DNA from: Paenibacillus peoriae
GTDB lineage: Bacteria > Bacillota > Bacilli > Paenibacillales > Paenibacillaceae
DNA length: 64,000 nucleotides
Reading direction: 5' to 3'
Assembly: GCF_022531965.1 (NCBI RefSeq)
Contig: NZ_CP092831.1
Coordinates: 4,101,001-4,165,000 of the forward strand
A model generated the notes under the pieces. The model searched no databases. It saw only the letters and a program-made list of their open reading frames with translations, and was not told the origin of the DNA. The position numbers and the translations under genes are program-made. Of the stretch, positions 18,541 to 26,863 are shown piece after piece; position 1 is the first letter of the stretch, and each line of letters starts with the position of its first letter.

Positions 18541-20106
18541 TCAAAACAACAAACTGCGATCATAAAACTTTAAACTCTTGACCGACTGAATCAATTGAAC
18601 AGCCCCGTATAAACTATCTGGCGCGTCATCATATGTACAATTTCGATTGTAGTCCTTCACTTGATGGTTATATCTGAGGTTATCTGCATTGAACAGAATA
18701 TGACCCTTCTTCACTTCCGGCTCCAAGCTAATAATACGTTCATGCTTCTGCCCTCTGGAATGAACACTTTCTACGGGTGTATGTATCTTCGCCTTCCATA
18801 ACTCTTCTTCAAATTTTTGCTTCATATAGCTTTGTGCCTGATTGACTTCAAATCCCAGCTTATCTACAGGGTAAAGCTTCAACTTCTCAATAGCGACTTG
18901 GAACAAATCATCCGGCAGCAGTTTGTAAATATCTCCATCCACTACATACATTTGCTTGGTCTTGCGATGCTGTCCAATAATTGAAATAGCCGAATAGTCG
19001 TTTTTCTTCCCTGCTTTAATGGCTGGATCAATGTACATCGCGATTTCCATCTCCTCAAACTCAGGTAGTCTGTCCCAATACATGAGATTCTGAAATATGT
19101 ATTCGTCTGTTGAACGCGGATCATTTTGTAATTCTTTATAAAATGACTTTTCACCCATGGCTTGCTTCTTACACATCAGATAATAATAGTCCAAATACTC
19201 ACTCCATAGGATTTCCGTACCCTCTAGCATTTCCTTCTCATTCGTCATAAAAAAAGACAAGGCCGTATTCATCCTATCCTCGTCCTGCAAGTTATTATAT
19301 TGTCGCTCCCACTCAGACCATAGATCATCACGCTCTGAAAATTGAAGCACGGCTGCTTTACGAACACTTCTCACACCTGCTATCTTCCCTTTGAGCAGAT
19401 CAGCCATGATATCTTCTTCGTTTAAAATGGTTCCACAGATCAGAATATTCGTATCCCTTGTGCCAATAGGGAGAATAACATCCGTAAACGTATTTTTAAT
19501 TTGTTCTCGTTTGGCTTCGGATCGTGCTGTATCTTCCTTGAGCAAATCATCCATCAATACCAGCGTAGGACGATGATGCTTATAGTGAATACCTCTCAGG
19601 CTACCGTCAATCCCACGAATCATAATGCAAGAATCCAATCCACCTTTACTTTTGAGCCAAATCTCATTGTTGTTCCAGCGGCTTCCTTTTCGAATACCGA
19701 AATCCTCAATCAGCATCTGATTGGTTTCCAGCTCATCTTTGATCATATCGAGGAACGGAAGAGCAATTTGCTCTGTGGCAGATATAATCAGCGTAAACTG
19801 AGATTTATCATATAAAGTCGCATATAGCGGAAATAAAAAAGAACTGATCGTTGACTTTCCATGCTCCCTTGGGAGTCCGAAAGCCGTAATCAGTCCTGTA
19901 TTTGCAAGCATATGTTTTAATTCCGCGAATAACTCACGATGAAACTTGCCAAATGCTCGATCAAAATATTTAGGGAAATAGGCTAAGGCGAAAAATTCAA
20001 TGTCCATCTCACCAATAAGCTTACGTAGTTCAGAGAAAGAGAACGTTTCGATCAATTGTTTCATTTTGGGCGGCTTAAAATGCTTATCCATATACTGCTT
20101 CAGCAA
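18541..20106 (-). CDS. terL: Phage terminase large subunit
   Basis: 521 residues. ATPase domain with GLPREHGKSTISS (Walker A-like) and TLVLMDDLLKED (Walker B), and C-terminal RNase H-like nuclease with AMYIDPAIKAGKKNDYSAI and Asp-rich YDDAPDSL. It pumps DNA into the head. Coding continues in frame upstream of the TTG at 20106, and an AAAGGAG (20154-20160) sits correctly for an ATT start at 20145, so the true N-terminus may be 13 residues longer. Confidence 0.93.
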   Translation of the reverse strand: MLKQYMDKHFKPPKMKQLIETFSFSELRKLIGEMDIEFFALAYFPKYFDRAFGKFHRELFAELKHMLANTGLITAFGLPREHGKSTISSFLFPLYATLYDKSQFTLIISATEQIALPFLDMIKDELETNQMLIEDFGIRKGSRWNNNEIWLKSKGGLDSCIMIRGIDGSLRGIHYKHHRPTLVLMDDLLKEDTARSEAKREQIKNTFTDVILPIGTRDTNILICGTILNEEDIMADLLKGKIAGVRSVRKAAVLQFSERDDLWSEWERQYNNLQDEDRMNTALSFFMTNEKEMLEGTEILWSEYLDYYYLMCKKQAMGEKSFYKELQNDPRSTDEYIFQNLMYWDRLPEFEEMEIAMYIDPAIKAGKKNDYSAISIIGQHRKTKQMYVVDGDIYKLLPDDLFQVAIEKLKLYPVDKLGFEVNQAQSYMKQKFEEELWKAKIHTPVESVHSRGQKHERIISLEPEVKKGHILFNADNLRYNHQVKDYNRNCTYDDAPDSLYGAVQLIQSVKSLKFYDRSLLF

Positions 20107-20266
20107 CTCAGCTTGGCGTTGCTCTTCTTGATTTATCGTTTCAATCGGTATAGCTCCTTTCTCATGTTCACTATAAAATCATCACAAAAATTTCTGCACC
20201 CTTTGCTGGCGGCTCTGTTTCTACAAATAGAAGACCCCCTCCATCCACGACAAAAAGAGTGGCTGC

Positions 20267-21112
20267 TTACCACTCGATATTTGCCAAGGCTTCAGCCATA
20301 TCCTGCTGTGTTGTTAGGGTATAAATATTGGTTGTTGCTACGTGATCATGTCCAAGGATTTGTTGGATGGTCGTCAATGGAGTCGTTTTAACCAACTTAT
20401 AGCCAAGCGTATGTCTGAGCATATGGGGTGCAACCTTTACGTTGACCCGATCTCCATATTTGTTCAGGATCAGGTTGACCGCATTTCGTTCCAATGCTCC
20501 ACGCTGCCCGATGCATAGATATTCTGAATCAACCTGTGGTCTGACTTCAAGATACCGAGTAATGGCTTTTCGCACATCCTTATTTAATGGAATGGTGCGG
20601 AAGGAGTTTCCTTTACCGAATACCTTCAACAATCCTTTGCGTTCACTTATTTCAATATCCTTCAATTGGATACCAACCAATTCGCTTACTCTTATTCCCG
20701 TTCCCAGCAACAATTCAATCATGCAGATATGCATTCGATTACCCATACGGTGAATTTCATTCCGCAGCTTCCACAAATCCTTTTCCTCAAGCCCCTTATA
20801 CTGCCGAACAACCTTATTCCTGACCGCTTCGATATGTATTTCTTCCTTTATATAGCCTTGCTGGTGCATCCACTGCGCAAATACGTTGACGCTGGCGATT
20901 TTACGATTGATGGTGAGTATAGCTTGGTTGGTGCTTTGCAGATATTTCTTGTATTCTACGCCATCCAGTTCAATCCACTGATCCAGTCCATATTCCGTTT
21001 TCCTTTGATACCAGGTTATGAACTGCAACACGTCCCTTATATAGCAGGAAACCGTATTTTTACTCCGATCCTTGCTCCGTAAATGTGCTTCAAACCCTTG
21101 AATATACTTCAT
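20267..21112 (-). CDS. Tyrosine recombinase (XerC/phage integrase family)
   Basis: 281 residues. Core-binding domain 1-95, catalytic domain with all expected residues: Arg in GTGIRVSELVG, Lys in FGKGNSFRTIP, HMLRHTLGYKL, GHDHVATTNIYTL with the Tyr nucleophile. It cuts and rejoins DNA at specific sites. Its position between the terminase subunit genes, away from the serine integrase, suggests a second role, such as dimer resolution or control of a genetic switch, rather than the main integration. GGGGGAG before the ATG. Confidence 0.9.
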   Translation of the reverse strand: MKYIQGFEAHLRSKDRSKNTVSCYIRDVLQFITWYQRKTEYGLDQWIELDGVEYKKYLQSTNQAILTINRKIASVNVFAQWMHQQGYIKEEIHIEAVRNKVVRQYKGLEEKDLWKLRNEIHRMGNRMHICMIELLLGTGIRVSELVGIQLKDIEISERKGLLKVFGKGNSFRTIPLNKDVRKAITRYLEVRPQVDSEYLCIGQRGALERNAVNLILNKYGDRVNVKVAPHMLRHTLGYKLVKTTPLTTIQQILGHDHVATTNIYTLTTQQDMAEALANIEW

Positions 21113-21270
21113 TTCTCCCCCGCCTTTCGCTCGTGTGTCACATCATAGCGTTGATGCGAGGGATAGTCCACTGATTACATAACTTATCTTATGCATTGAT
21201 TCTGGCTACTTTTGGGGCAAATTTCGGGCTGAAACTGGCGTTTATCTATATAAATACTGACGGCATAACG

Positions 21271-22014
21271 TTATGACTGCGAATCATCTGGCTCCACATA
21301 TCCTTTCTCAATCTCTATCGATTCCTCGATAGCCTCATAATCGGCATCCACTACATCGGCTTCGATCATATCCAGGAATAGCTGCTTTCGCTCCTGTTCC
21401 AGTGCCTTCGTATTGACCACTAGCTCACGTCGATCATTCCACTCGTTAGGTGCACGGTTCTTTAAGTAGAAGATCATCGCTGTCGGATTGGGAGGCTGAT
21501 ATCGTTTCACTTTCTCGATACGTGTCTTCTTTTTTCCATTTTTGTCCTCTTCAATAATCGTTTTAATTTCTTCATATTCATACCCTGTAGCAGCTTTCAA
21601 AAGTGAATTTTCCACGTGGGATATGGGGACAGATCTGCTCCATTTGACTAGTTCAGCTAGCATCGGATGTTTATCTATATACTCGTACCAAGTCGTTTTA
21701 CCAATGTCGAGTTTCTTGATGATGTCCTCTGCATTCACGCCTTCTTCAAACCATTGCTGAATCTCCGCTAGTCTAGGATATACATGGGTTTCCCACTTGG
21801 TTGGACGTTCCAATGCTTCAGCAAATTTGGGATGTTTTCTACGGTAGTCGCCTAATGTCCAAATATGAATGTTCAATCGTTTGGCAATCTCTTTATCTGT
21901 GGCTCCTTCACGTACCCAAATGGGAATATCCCTGAGTCTTGGCACAACAAATTGATCGTACTTGGTTAGTATCTTCGGTTTATTTCTTTTGGGCTTGTCA
22001 CTATTTTTGCTCAT
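21271..22014 (-). CDS. Terminase small subunit-like DNA-binding protein
   Basis: 247 residues from MSKNSDKPKRNKPK, preceded by GGAGGTGA. Two helix-turn-helix segments (WVREGATDKEIAKRLNIHIWTLGDYRRK-type and a second copy with AEDIIKKLDIGKTTWYEY) fit phBC6A51-like terminase small subunits that recognise the packaging start. The C-terminal region has YQPPNPTAMIFYLKNRAPNEW, common in this family. Terminase large subunit lies downstream with the tyrosine recombinase between them. Confidence 0.75.
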   Translation of the reverse strand: MSKNSDKPKRNKPKILTKYDQFVVPRLRDIPIWVREGATDKEIAKRLNIHIWTLGDYRRKHPKFAEALERPTKWETHVYPRLAEIQQWFEEGVNAEDIIKKLDIGKTTWYEYIDKHPMLAELVKWSRSVPISHVENSLLKAATGYEYEEIKTIIEEDKNGKKKTRIEKVKRYQPPNPTAMIFYLKNRAPNEWNDRRELVVNTKALEQERKQLFLDMIEADVVDADYEAIEESIEIEKGYVEPDDSQS

Positions 22015-22041
22015 CTTCTGCTCACCTCCAGCACGAAAAAA

Positions 22042-22063
22042 GCCTATGCGAATGTGCATAGAC
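22042..22063 (-). terminator. Terminator between membrane-protein gene and terminase operon
   Basis: On the minus strand GTCTATGC-ACATTC-GCATAGGC followed by six T. It ends the upstream gene and separates the early-type block from the packaging block. Confidence 0.75.
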
Positions 22064-22071
22064 CTTTGTTT

Positions 22072-22731
22072 TTAAAGTTGTGTTCCATTTACAGATTGCA
22101 TCTCAGGGAATTTCCGTTGATACGTTTTGAACAGTACATACTTTTGTAAACCTTTGGATTGATGCAAGGCTTGTTGTCCCAGTTTTAATGCTGCTGCATA
22201 ATGATTTGATTTCAACTCCAATTCGGAAAGAATCGCATTTTTCATCCAAGGCGTTGGAATGTCGTGAATGATTTTGTGAGCCTCCGCATTATTTCCTTCT
22301 TCCATACATACGATAGCTCGATAGTAATTTTTATATGCCAGTGGTTTGATCAATTCGATTTCTTCTTTAACCGTCAGAATTTCTTTTTTATAGAAAGCAA
22401 AAACGGTTTTATATAACGCTTGTTTGTGAATTCCCTTATACTTTTGGAGCAATAGTCGGATTGAGTCTTCTACTTCTTCATCGATTTCATGGGCTAGAGC
22501 ATAAAATAGATGGTATTCTGGTTTATTCTTACGCGACATTAAAAACTTCTCTATTCTCTTCAAATTAGAATCCCATAATACAGTAAAAAGAATAGGAACA
22601 TATAGTATCAAAAACATCAGGATGAAAATGATTATAAAAGCTAACGCATTATTGATGTGTAAACGATCCACAATCATCCACATGACAATGACAAATACAA
22701 ATGTGACAAGATTTCTTATATTCCAGATCAT
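22072..22731 (-). CDS. Membrane-anchored hypothetical protein
   Basis: 219 residues. Two N-terminal membrane segments (residues 6-50, LVTFVFVIVMWMIV and LAFIIIFILMFLILYVPILF), then a soluble helical domain that resembles tetratricopeptide repeats (AAALKLGQQALHQSKGLQKY). Function unknown. It ends immediately before a terminator. Confidence 0.65.
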   Translation of the reverse strand: MIWNIRNLVTFVFVIVMWMIVDRLHINNALAFIIIFILMFLILYVPILFTVLWDSNLKRIEKFLMSRKNKPEYHLFYALAHEIDEEVEDSIRLLLQKYKGIHKQALYKTVFAFYKKEILTVKEEIELIKPLAYKNYYRAIVCMEEGNNAEAHKIIHDIPTPWMKNAILSELELKSNHYAAALKLGQQALHQSKGLQKYVLFKTYQRKFPEMQSVNGTQL

Positions 22732-22854
22732 CTAGCTTCCCCTTCTCATGCTGTTGAACATGTTGATTTATCTTATAAGATTTAATTCAACAAATTTGAA
22801 TGTAATTCCTTCTTTTCCCTATAAGTAGTAACTATATCGCCATCATCAAAAAAA

Positions 22855-22881
22855 GGGAACAGCCAACGATCAGCCATTCCC
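22855..22881 (-). terminator. Terminator downstream of the methylase gene
   Basis: Minus-strand GGGAATGGCT/GGCTGTTCCC stem, with G-U pairs, followed by eight T. Confidence 0.65.
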
Positions 22882-22952
22882 CATTCTATTCCAGCTTACC
22901 CTTCCAACTCAGCCTCGTAAAACAACTCGATATCCTCAATCACCCTTTAGGT

Positions 22953-24218
22953 TTAGTCAGCACATGATATCTCTGACCTTGCCAACTCAGCAACAACTTC
23001 ATGGTAACTATACTGCTTACCTTCCCGAATCAAATATACATTGCTATCGCTGCCAACATAGGCAATATATCGCTTCACAATCACATCTACATATTTGGGA
23101 TCAAGCTCACTCGTATGGCAAAGCCGATCCGTTTCCTCACAAGCAATCAATGTTGAACCTGAACCACCAAATGGATCAAATACGACATCGCCAAGCTTGC
23201 TCGAATTTTTAATCGGATAGCTAATTAAGGGAATCGGCTTCATCGTGGGATGATACTCATTGCGGAAAGGACGATCAAATTTCCATAATGTCGTTTGCTT
23301 ACGATCACTATTCCAATAGTGTCCACTTGTCGGCTTCCAACCGTACAATATAGGTTCGTGCATCCAATGATAATCGGCATGTCCCATTACCATTGCTTGC
23401 TTTGCCCATATACAACATTGAGACAGTTTGAATCCAGCTTCAATAAATGACTTCCTAAAGTTCAAGCCTTCACTATCAGCGTGGAACACATAAATACTTG
23501 CTCCGTCATCAGCAACGTCAAACATTTGAGTATAGGCAGCCAATAGGAAATTATAAAACTTGTCGTCATCCATCTTATCGTTCTCAATTTTCAACGCGTC
23601 CTTCGTCTTGCCCGTATAGTCCACGTTGTAGGGTGGATCAGTTACAATGAGCCGAGTCTTCTTACCATCCATCAATGTTGCGATATCCTGCGAATTAGTC
23701 GAGTCTCCGCACATGAGCCTATGCTTCCCAAGGAGCCAGATATCACCTCTACGAGTTATGGGATGCTCAGGCAACGCTTCTTCCACATTAAAATCAACCT
23801 CATCATCCACGGATTCTTCGTGTAATGTATCCAGCAACTTCTCACACTCGCTCATATCAAATCCAGTTAGAGAGAGATCATAATCAGCCAGTTTTAATTC
23901 TTCTAGTTCCTGTGCTAACAATTCAAAATTCCAATCTGCATACTCAGCCGTTTTGTTATCAGCGATTCTGAAGGCTTTGACCTGTTCAGGAGTTAAATCA
24001 TCCACCAGTATTGTTGGGACTTCCTTTAGTCCAAGCTTCTTGGCTGCTAACAAACGAGTATGACCTGCTATGATTTCATGATTACTGTCAATCAGAATGG
24101 GATTTTTAAAACCATAACTTTGAATACTTGTTGCTACATAATCTACAGCTTTCTCATTATTTCTGGCGTTTTTTATGTACGGAATTAACGTTTCTACGTT
24201 TACGAATTTGATTTGCAA
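22953..24218 (-). CDS. DNA methyltransferase with ParB-like N-terminal domain
   Basis: 421 residues. Residues 1-95 are a ParB/sulfiredoxin-like domain (LIPYIKNARNNEKAV, IIAGHTRLLAAKKLG). The rest is an amino-methyltransferase of the DNA adenine-N6/cytosine-N4 class with TDPPYNVDYTG (catalytic DPPY) and FDPFGGSGST (SAM binding). Such fusions are frequent in Firmicutes phages and probably protect the element from host restriction or mark its DNA. No cognate endonuclease is beside it. TTG start preceded by GGGGGATG. Confidence 0.93.
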   Translation of the reverse strand: MQIKFVNVETLIPYIKNARNNEKAVDYVATSIQSYGFKNPILIDSNHEIIAGHTRLLAAKKLGLKEVPTILVDDLTPEQVKAFRIADNKTAEYADWNFELLAQELEELKLADYDLSLTGFDMSECEKLLDTLHEESVDDEVDFNVEEALPEHPITRRGDIWLLGKHRLMCGDSTNSQDIATLMDGKKTRLIVTDPPYNVDYTGKTKDALKIENDKMDDDKFYNFLLAAYTQMFDVADDGASIYVFHADSEGLNFRKSFIEAGFKLSQCCIWAKQAMVMGHADYHWMHEPILYGWKPTSGHYWNSDRKQTTLWKFDRPFRNEYHPTMKPIPLISYPIKNSSKLGDVVFDPFGGSGSTLIACEETDRLCHTSELDPKYVDVIVKRYIAYVGSDSNVYLIREGKQYSYHEVVAELARSEISCAD

Positions 24219-24345
24219 TCCATTTCATCCCCCTTTCTACCTTCATTTTTAAAAAGGCTGCAATCCACATCCAGGTGTAAACCACACCAACTACAGTAAT
24301 AAATCGTAATATTTCTATAATTATTGCTTGTAACATTAATAGCAT
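24157..24345 (-). CDS. Small membrane protein overlapping the methylase start
   Basis: 62 residues: one hydrophobic segment (residues 4-32) and a very basic tail (IANQIRKRRNVNSVHKKRQK). GAGGAG lies before the ATG. It overlaps the methylase gene by 62 bases, suggesting translational coupling. Function unknown. Confidence 0.55.
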   Translation of the reverse strand: MLLMLQAIIIEILRFITVVGVVYTWMWIAAFLKMKVERGMKWIANQIRKRRNVNSVHKKRQK

Positions 24346-24372
24346 TCTTGTTGCTCCTCTCTAAATGAAAAA

Positions 24373-24399
24373 GGAACCCTAGCTCATAGCCAGAGTTCC
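24373..24399 (-). terminator. Terminator before the small membrane-protein gene
   Basis: Minus-strand GGAACTCTGGCT/AGCTAGGGTTCC stem followed by TTTTTC. It closes transcription from the helicase side. Confidence 0.65.
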
Positions 24400-24434
24400 C
24401 ATGTAATCTAATTTGTAATTGTAAATTTGCTCAT

Positions 24435-24450
24435 TGTGTCACGTGACACA
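24435..24450. promoter_or_regulatory. parS-like palindrome, site 1
   Basis: TGTGTCACGTGACACA is a perfect 16-base palindrome. It matches the known Bacillus parS sequence TGTTTCACGTGAAACA at 14 of 16 positions, with one symmetrical change. It lies in the gene-free region of the element that also encodes a ParB protein. Confidence 0.6.
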
Positions 24451-24487
24451 TTTTAAACTTGAAAGCTCAAGCCTCCACTCATGTGGT

Positions 24488-24721
24488 TTAAAATTTTGAA
24501 AATATCAGCCTACATTCAGCAAGATTAATTTCTATATGTAAATCAAAAATTTTAAAACGATATTCTAGCCAGTTAATAATATGACTTGATTATGTGTATG
24601 AATTCTGCTGAATGTATATATAATCTATTTGTGGGATAGGGGAAACTCTCCAAATATTTTCCTTCGTTTCGCTTGAGCTGCACTTCGGAGAAATATTTGC
24701 TGCCGCTGTTTCCCCTCCCAC
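24488..24721. other. Structured gene-free region, candidate replication origin or structured RNA
   Basis: Nested inverted repeats: TTTAAAATTTTGA with its near-complement at about 24543-24556; TACATTCAGCA (24511) with TGCTGAATGTA (24606); and a strong hairpin with arms GTGGGATAGGGGAAAC (24631-24646) and GTTTCCCCTCCCAC (24708-24721), with an inner CAAATATTT pairing. The rest of 24400-24956 is AT-rich and shows no gene. Confidence 0.5.
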
Positions 24722-24956
24722 ACCCAACCCCTTTGCGGCTTATTTAGTTCACTTTTTCACAAATTTCTAAGTTTCCTTAATTCATAAAATGGTTGATTCT
24801 ATTGACTTTTTTATCATCTGGACAGCAAATCATGGATATATGTTATATATAGCATTACTCCACAATTTGCGGTCCAAGATTAAAAAAATCCTTATATGTA
24901 CTACCTTTTTGACAGTATCGAAAATAAGAAAAATTTGATTTTTTTGTTACAACCGA

Positions 24957-26546
24957 CTATTCGTTAAATTTGCTAACTAACCAATATCGCTTCCCTTTAT
25001 GGGGATTGTTGCTTCCATCTTCTAACTTTTTTCGGTTATCTGGAAAACTACCAATCGCATATTTTAAATGATTCGATTGGAGGTAGGACTGTAATTGGCT
25101 AATATCCTTTTGTAATCTACCTCGATAATCCTTGATATCAAATTTTTCAATGACTTGTTTTTGACCGTCTTTATATATTCTTTTACCTACTATTGTTTCT
25201 AAATAGCTACATAATTCTTCTTTCTCAAATAGTTTCTCAATCAACGTGATTTTATTTTTATGTAATAAGTTCGAAATGTACATCATATAGGCATCGCTTT
25301 CCTTTCTCCCTCCAGTTTCTTCCCTGAAATTATTGGTTTCTCTGTTCTGATCCAGCATTGCTTTGATCCGATCTCTCGTAGCTACAGCTTGAAGATATTT
25401 AACTCTAGACACTGTCTTCTTTGATATATATTTGCCATCACTTATTGCGTTGTCTTTAATGATGTAATTGGATTTCCTCGAAAATTTACCCACCAGCTTT
25501 TTCCATTCTTCAACTCCACCATGAATAAAAGCATCTGCTTCATCCAGTTTTTTCTGGACTGAATTCAAATAATTATTCAATTTCCTATTGTTTCTATTCA
25601 GCAACACCACATGAACCTTATCCTGGTCATTCTTGAATCTCTTTCGCCCAATACACTGTAGCATCGTATCCACATCAAATATATCGCACACAATTAATTT
25701 AATTTGCTCATCTTTCAAATCAAAACCATTATCAAGCACTGTCGTGGTGAATAGATACTTACAGTCAAACCTATTTTGCTTGACCATGGATTCCACTTGA
25801 TCATCATCTACATGTTTGAGATACTTTCTGTTTTTGCTGCTGCTTTTACTGCATACGAATAATGAATCGTCATATTTAAGATGAAGCTCATAAGCCTTTT
25901 GAATGCTATCTGCAAAATATATAATTTTATCGTCGGCTTTGTTGAATTTGTACTCGATTAGTTTTTCTACAAAATAAAAGTCTGTATAGAAGGATAATGA
26001 TGCAATTTGATTAAATTTCCTTGGAATCGAGTAAGACCATATCTTATTTTCGGTTCGTTTGAGTCTGCGTCTGTATTGATCCTTTATGTAAGAAAATAGT
26101 ACATGCCCAGTTGCGGACATAAAAATCCTGATTTGAGACTGTAAACTGAGTATAGCTTGAAGGGAATCATCAGAATTATCATTGAATCCGCTATCTGTAG
26201 TAAAGTAATGCGACTCATCACACACGATATATGTATACGGAGAAAAATCGTATTCCTCATCATTGTTTAGCTGGTTCTCAATCGTTTGATATAATTCAAC
26301 TTTGATTCTTGAGGAATCCTCGACAGCTTCCTTATTCTGATCATACAGATTCTTTCGATTGACCAATAAAAGTATGTTTACATTTTGCTGATCCGCTAAT
26401 TGTTCCAGCTTATTTCGAATAAAGAAGGATTTGCCCGATGCTGTGCCACTACTGATTAAAATGATATCTCCATTTTTCCATTCAGCCTCCTCCCCATTTA
26501 TTTTCTCTGTTACATTTTGTTTGGGCTTATAATCATCAATTCTCAT
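24957..26546 (-). CDS. DEAD/DEAH-type helicase, phage replication protein
   Basis: 529 residues. Walker A SSGTASGKSFFIRNKL, Walker B-type YIVCDESHYF, SAT-like IFMSATGHVLF, and a C-terminal helicase part with YLFTTTVLDNGFDLK and QCIGRKRFKND (motif VI). This is a superfamily 2 architecture like phage origin-binding or uncoating helicases. It likely opens DNA for replication or transcription of the element. It precedes the structured region at 24.4-24.7 kb, a candidate target. ATG start with GAGGAG-like sequence upstream. Confidence 0.8.
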   Translation of the reverse strand: MRIDDYKPKQNVTEKINGEEAEWKNGDIILISSGTASGKSFFIRNKLEQLADQQNVNILLLVNRKNLYDQNKEAVEDSSRIKVELYQTIENQLNNDEEYDFSPYTYIVCDESHYFTTDSGFNDNSDDSLQAILSLQSQIRIFMSATGHVLFSYIKDQYRRRLKRTENKIWSYSIPRKFNQIASLSFYTDFYFVEKLIEYKFNKADDKIIYFADSIQKAYELHLKYDDSLFVCSKSSSKNRKYLKHVDDDQVESMVKQNRFDCKYLFTTTVLDNGFDLKDEQIKLIVCDIFDVDTMLQCIGRKRFKNDQDKVHVVLLNRNNRKLNNYLNSVQKKLDEADAFIHGGVEEWKKLVGKFSRKSNYIIKDNAISDGKYISKKTVSRVKYLQAVATRDRIKAMLDQNRETNNFREETGGRKESDAYMMYISNLLHKNKITLIEKLFEKEELCSYLETIVGKRIYKDGQKQVIEKFDIKDYRGRLQKDISQLQSYLQSNHLKYAIGSFPDNRKKLEDGSNNPHKGKRYWLVSKFNE

Positions 26547-26581
26547 AAAACGCTCCTCACATGATTTCTAACATCTACATT

Positions 26582-26752
26582 TTAATGATTCGTTGCTTCC
26601 CATTCATCAATGGCTACAGATAGTTCTGGCGTTTTCAGATATATGGAAAATAAAACATTCGTCTTATAGTGTCGTGCCTTCGTTATAAACGAGAACCCCT
26701 TACTCGTCAGATAATTAAACAAATGGATATCATAACAATAAAAGTAGCTCAT
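26582..26752 (-). CDS. DUF5659-like small protein
   Basis: 56 residues: MSYFYCYDIHLFNYLTSKGF, then KARHYKTN and TPELSVAIDEW. This matches the DUF5659 pattern of short Firmicutes phage proteins. AGGAG lies nine bases before the ATG. It lies between the helicase and ParB genes in the same direction. Function unknown. Confidence 0.65.
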   Translation of the reverse strand: MSYFYCYDIHLFNYLTSKGFSFITKARHYKTNVLFSIYLKTPELSVAIDEWEATNH

Positions 26753-26798
26753 TCAGATTCACTCCTGTCATTGTGAAATTGCACCCATATATAGCAGG

Positions 26799-26838
26799 TG
26801 TCACCTAAGCGCCCGTGTTAACAGGCGCATAGCATGAC
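26799..26838. promoter_or_regulatory. 40-base conserved dyad element, copy A
   Basis: GTCACCTAAGCGCC then GTGTTAACAGGCGC and CATGAC: nested dyads GTCA/TGAC, GCGCC/GGCGC and TGTTAACA. It recurs at 28057-28099 with only a few changes. Both copies lie in gaps just upstream of a minus-strand gene, with a TATATAT tract on the downstream side in transcription direction. Confidence 0.55.
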
Positions 26839-26845
26839 CTAAGAA

Positions 26846-26861
26846 TGTGTCACGTGACACC
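26846..26861. promoter_or_regulatory. parS-like palindrome, site 2
   Basis: TGTGTCACGTGACACC, one base different from site 1, located two bases beyond the stop codon of the parB-like gene. Proximity to parB supports a ParB-binding role. Confidence 0.6.
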
Positions 26862-26863
26862 AT

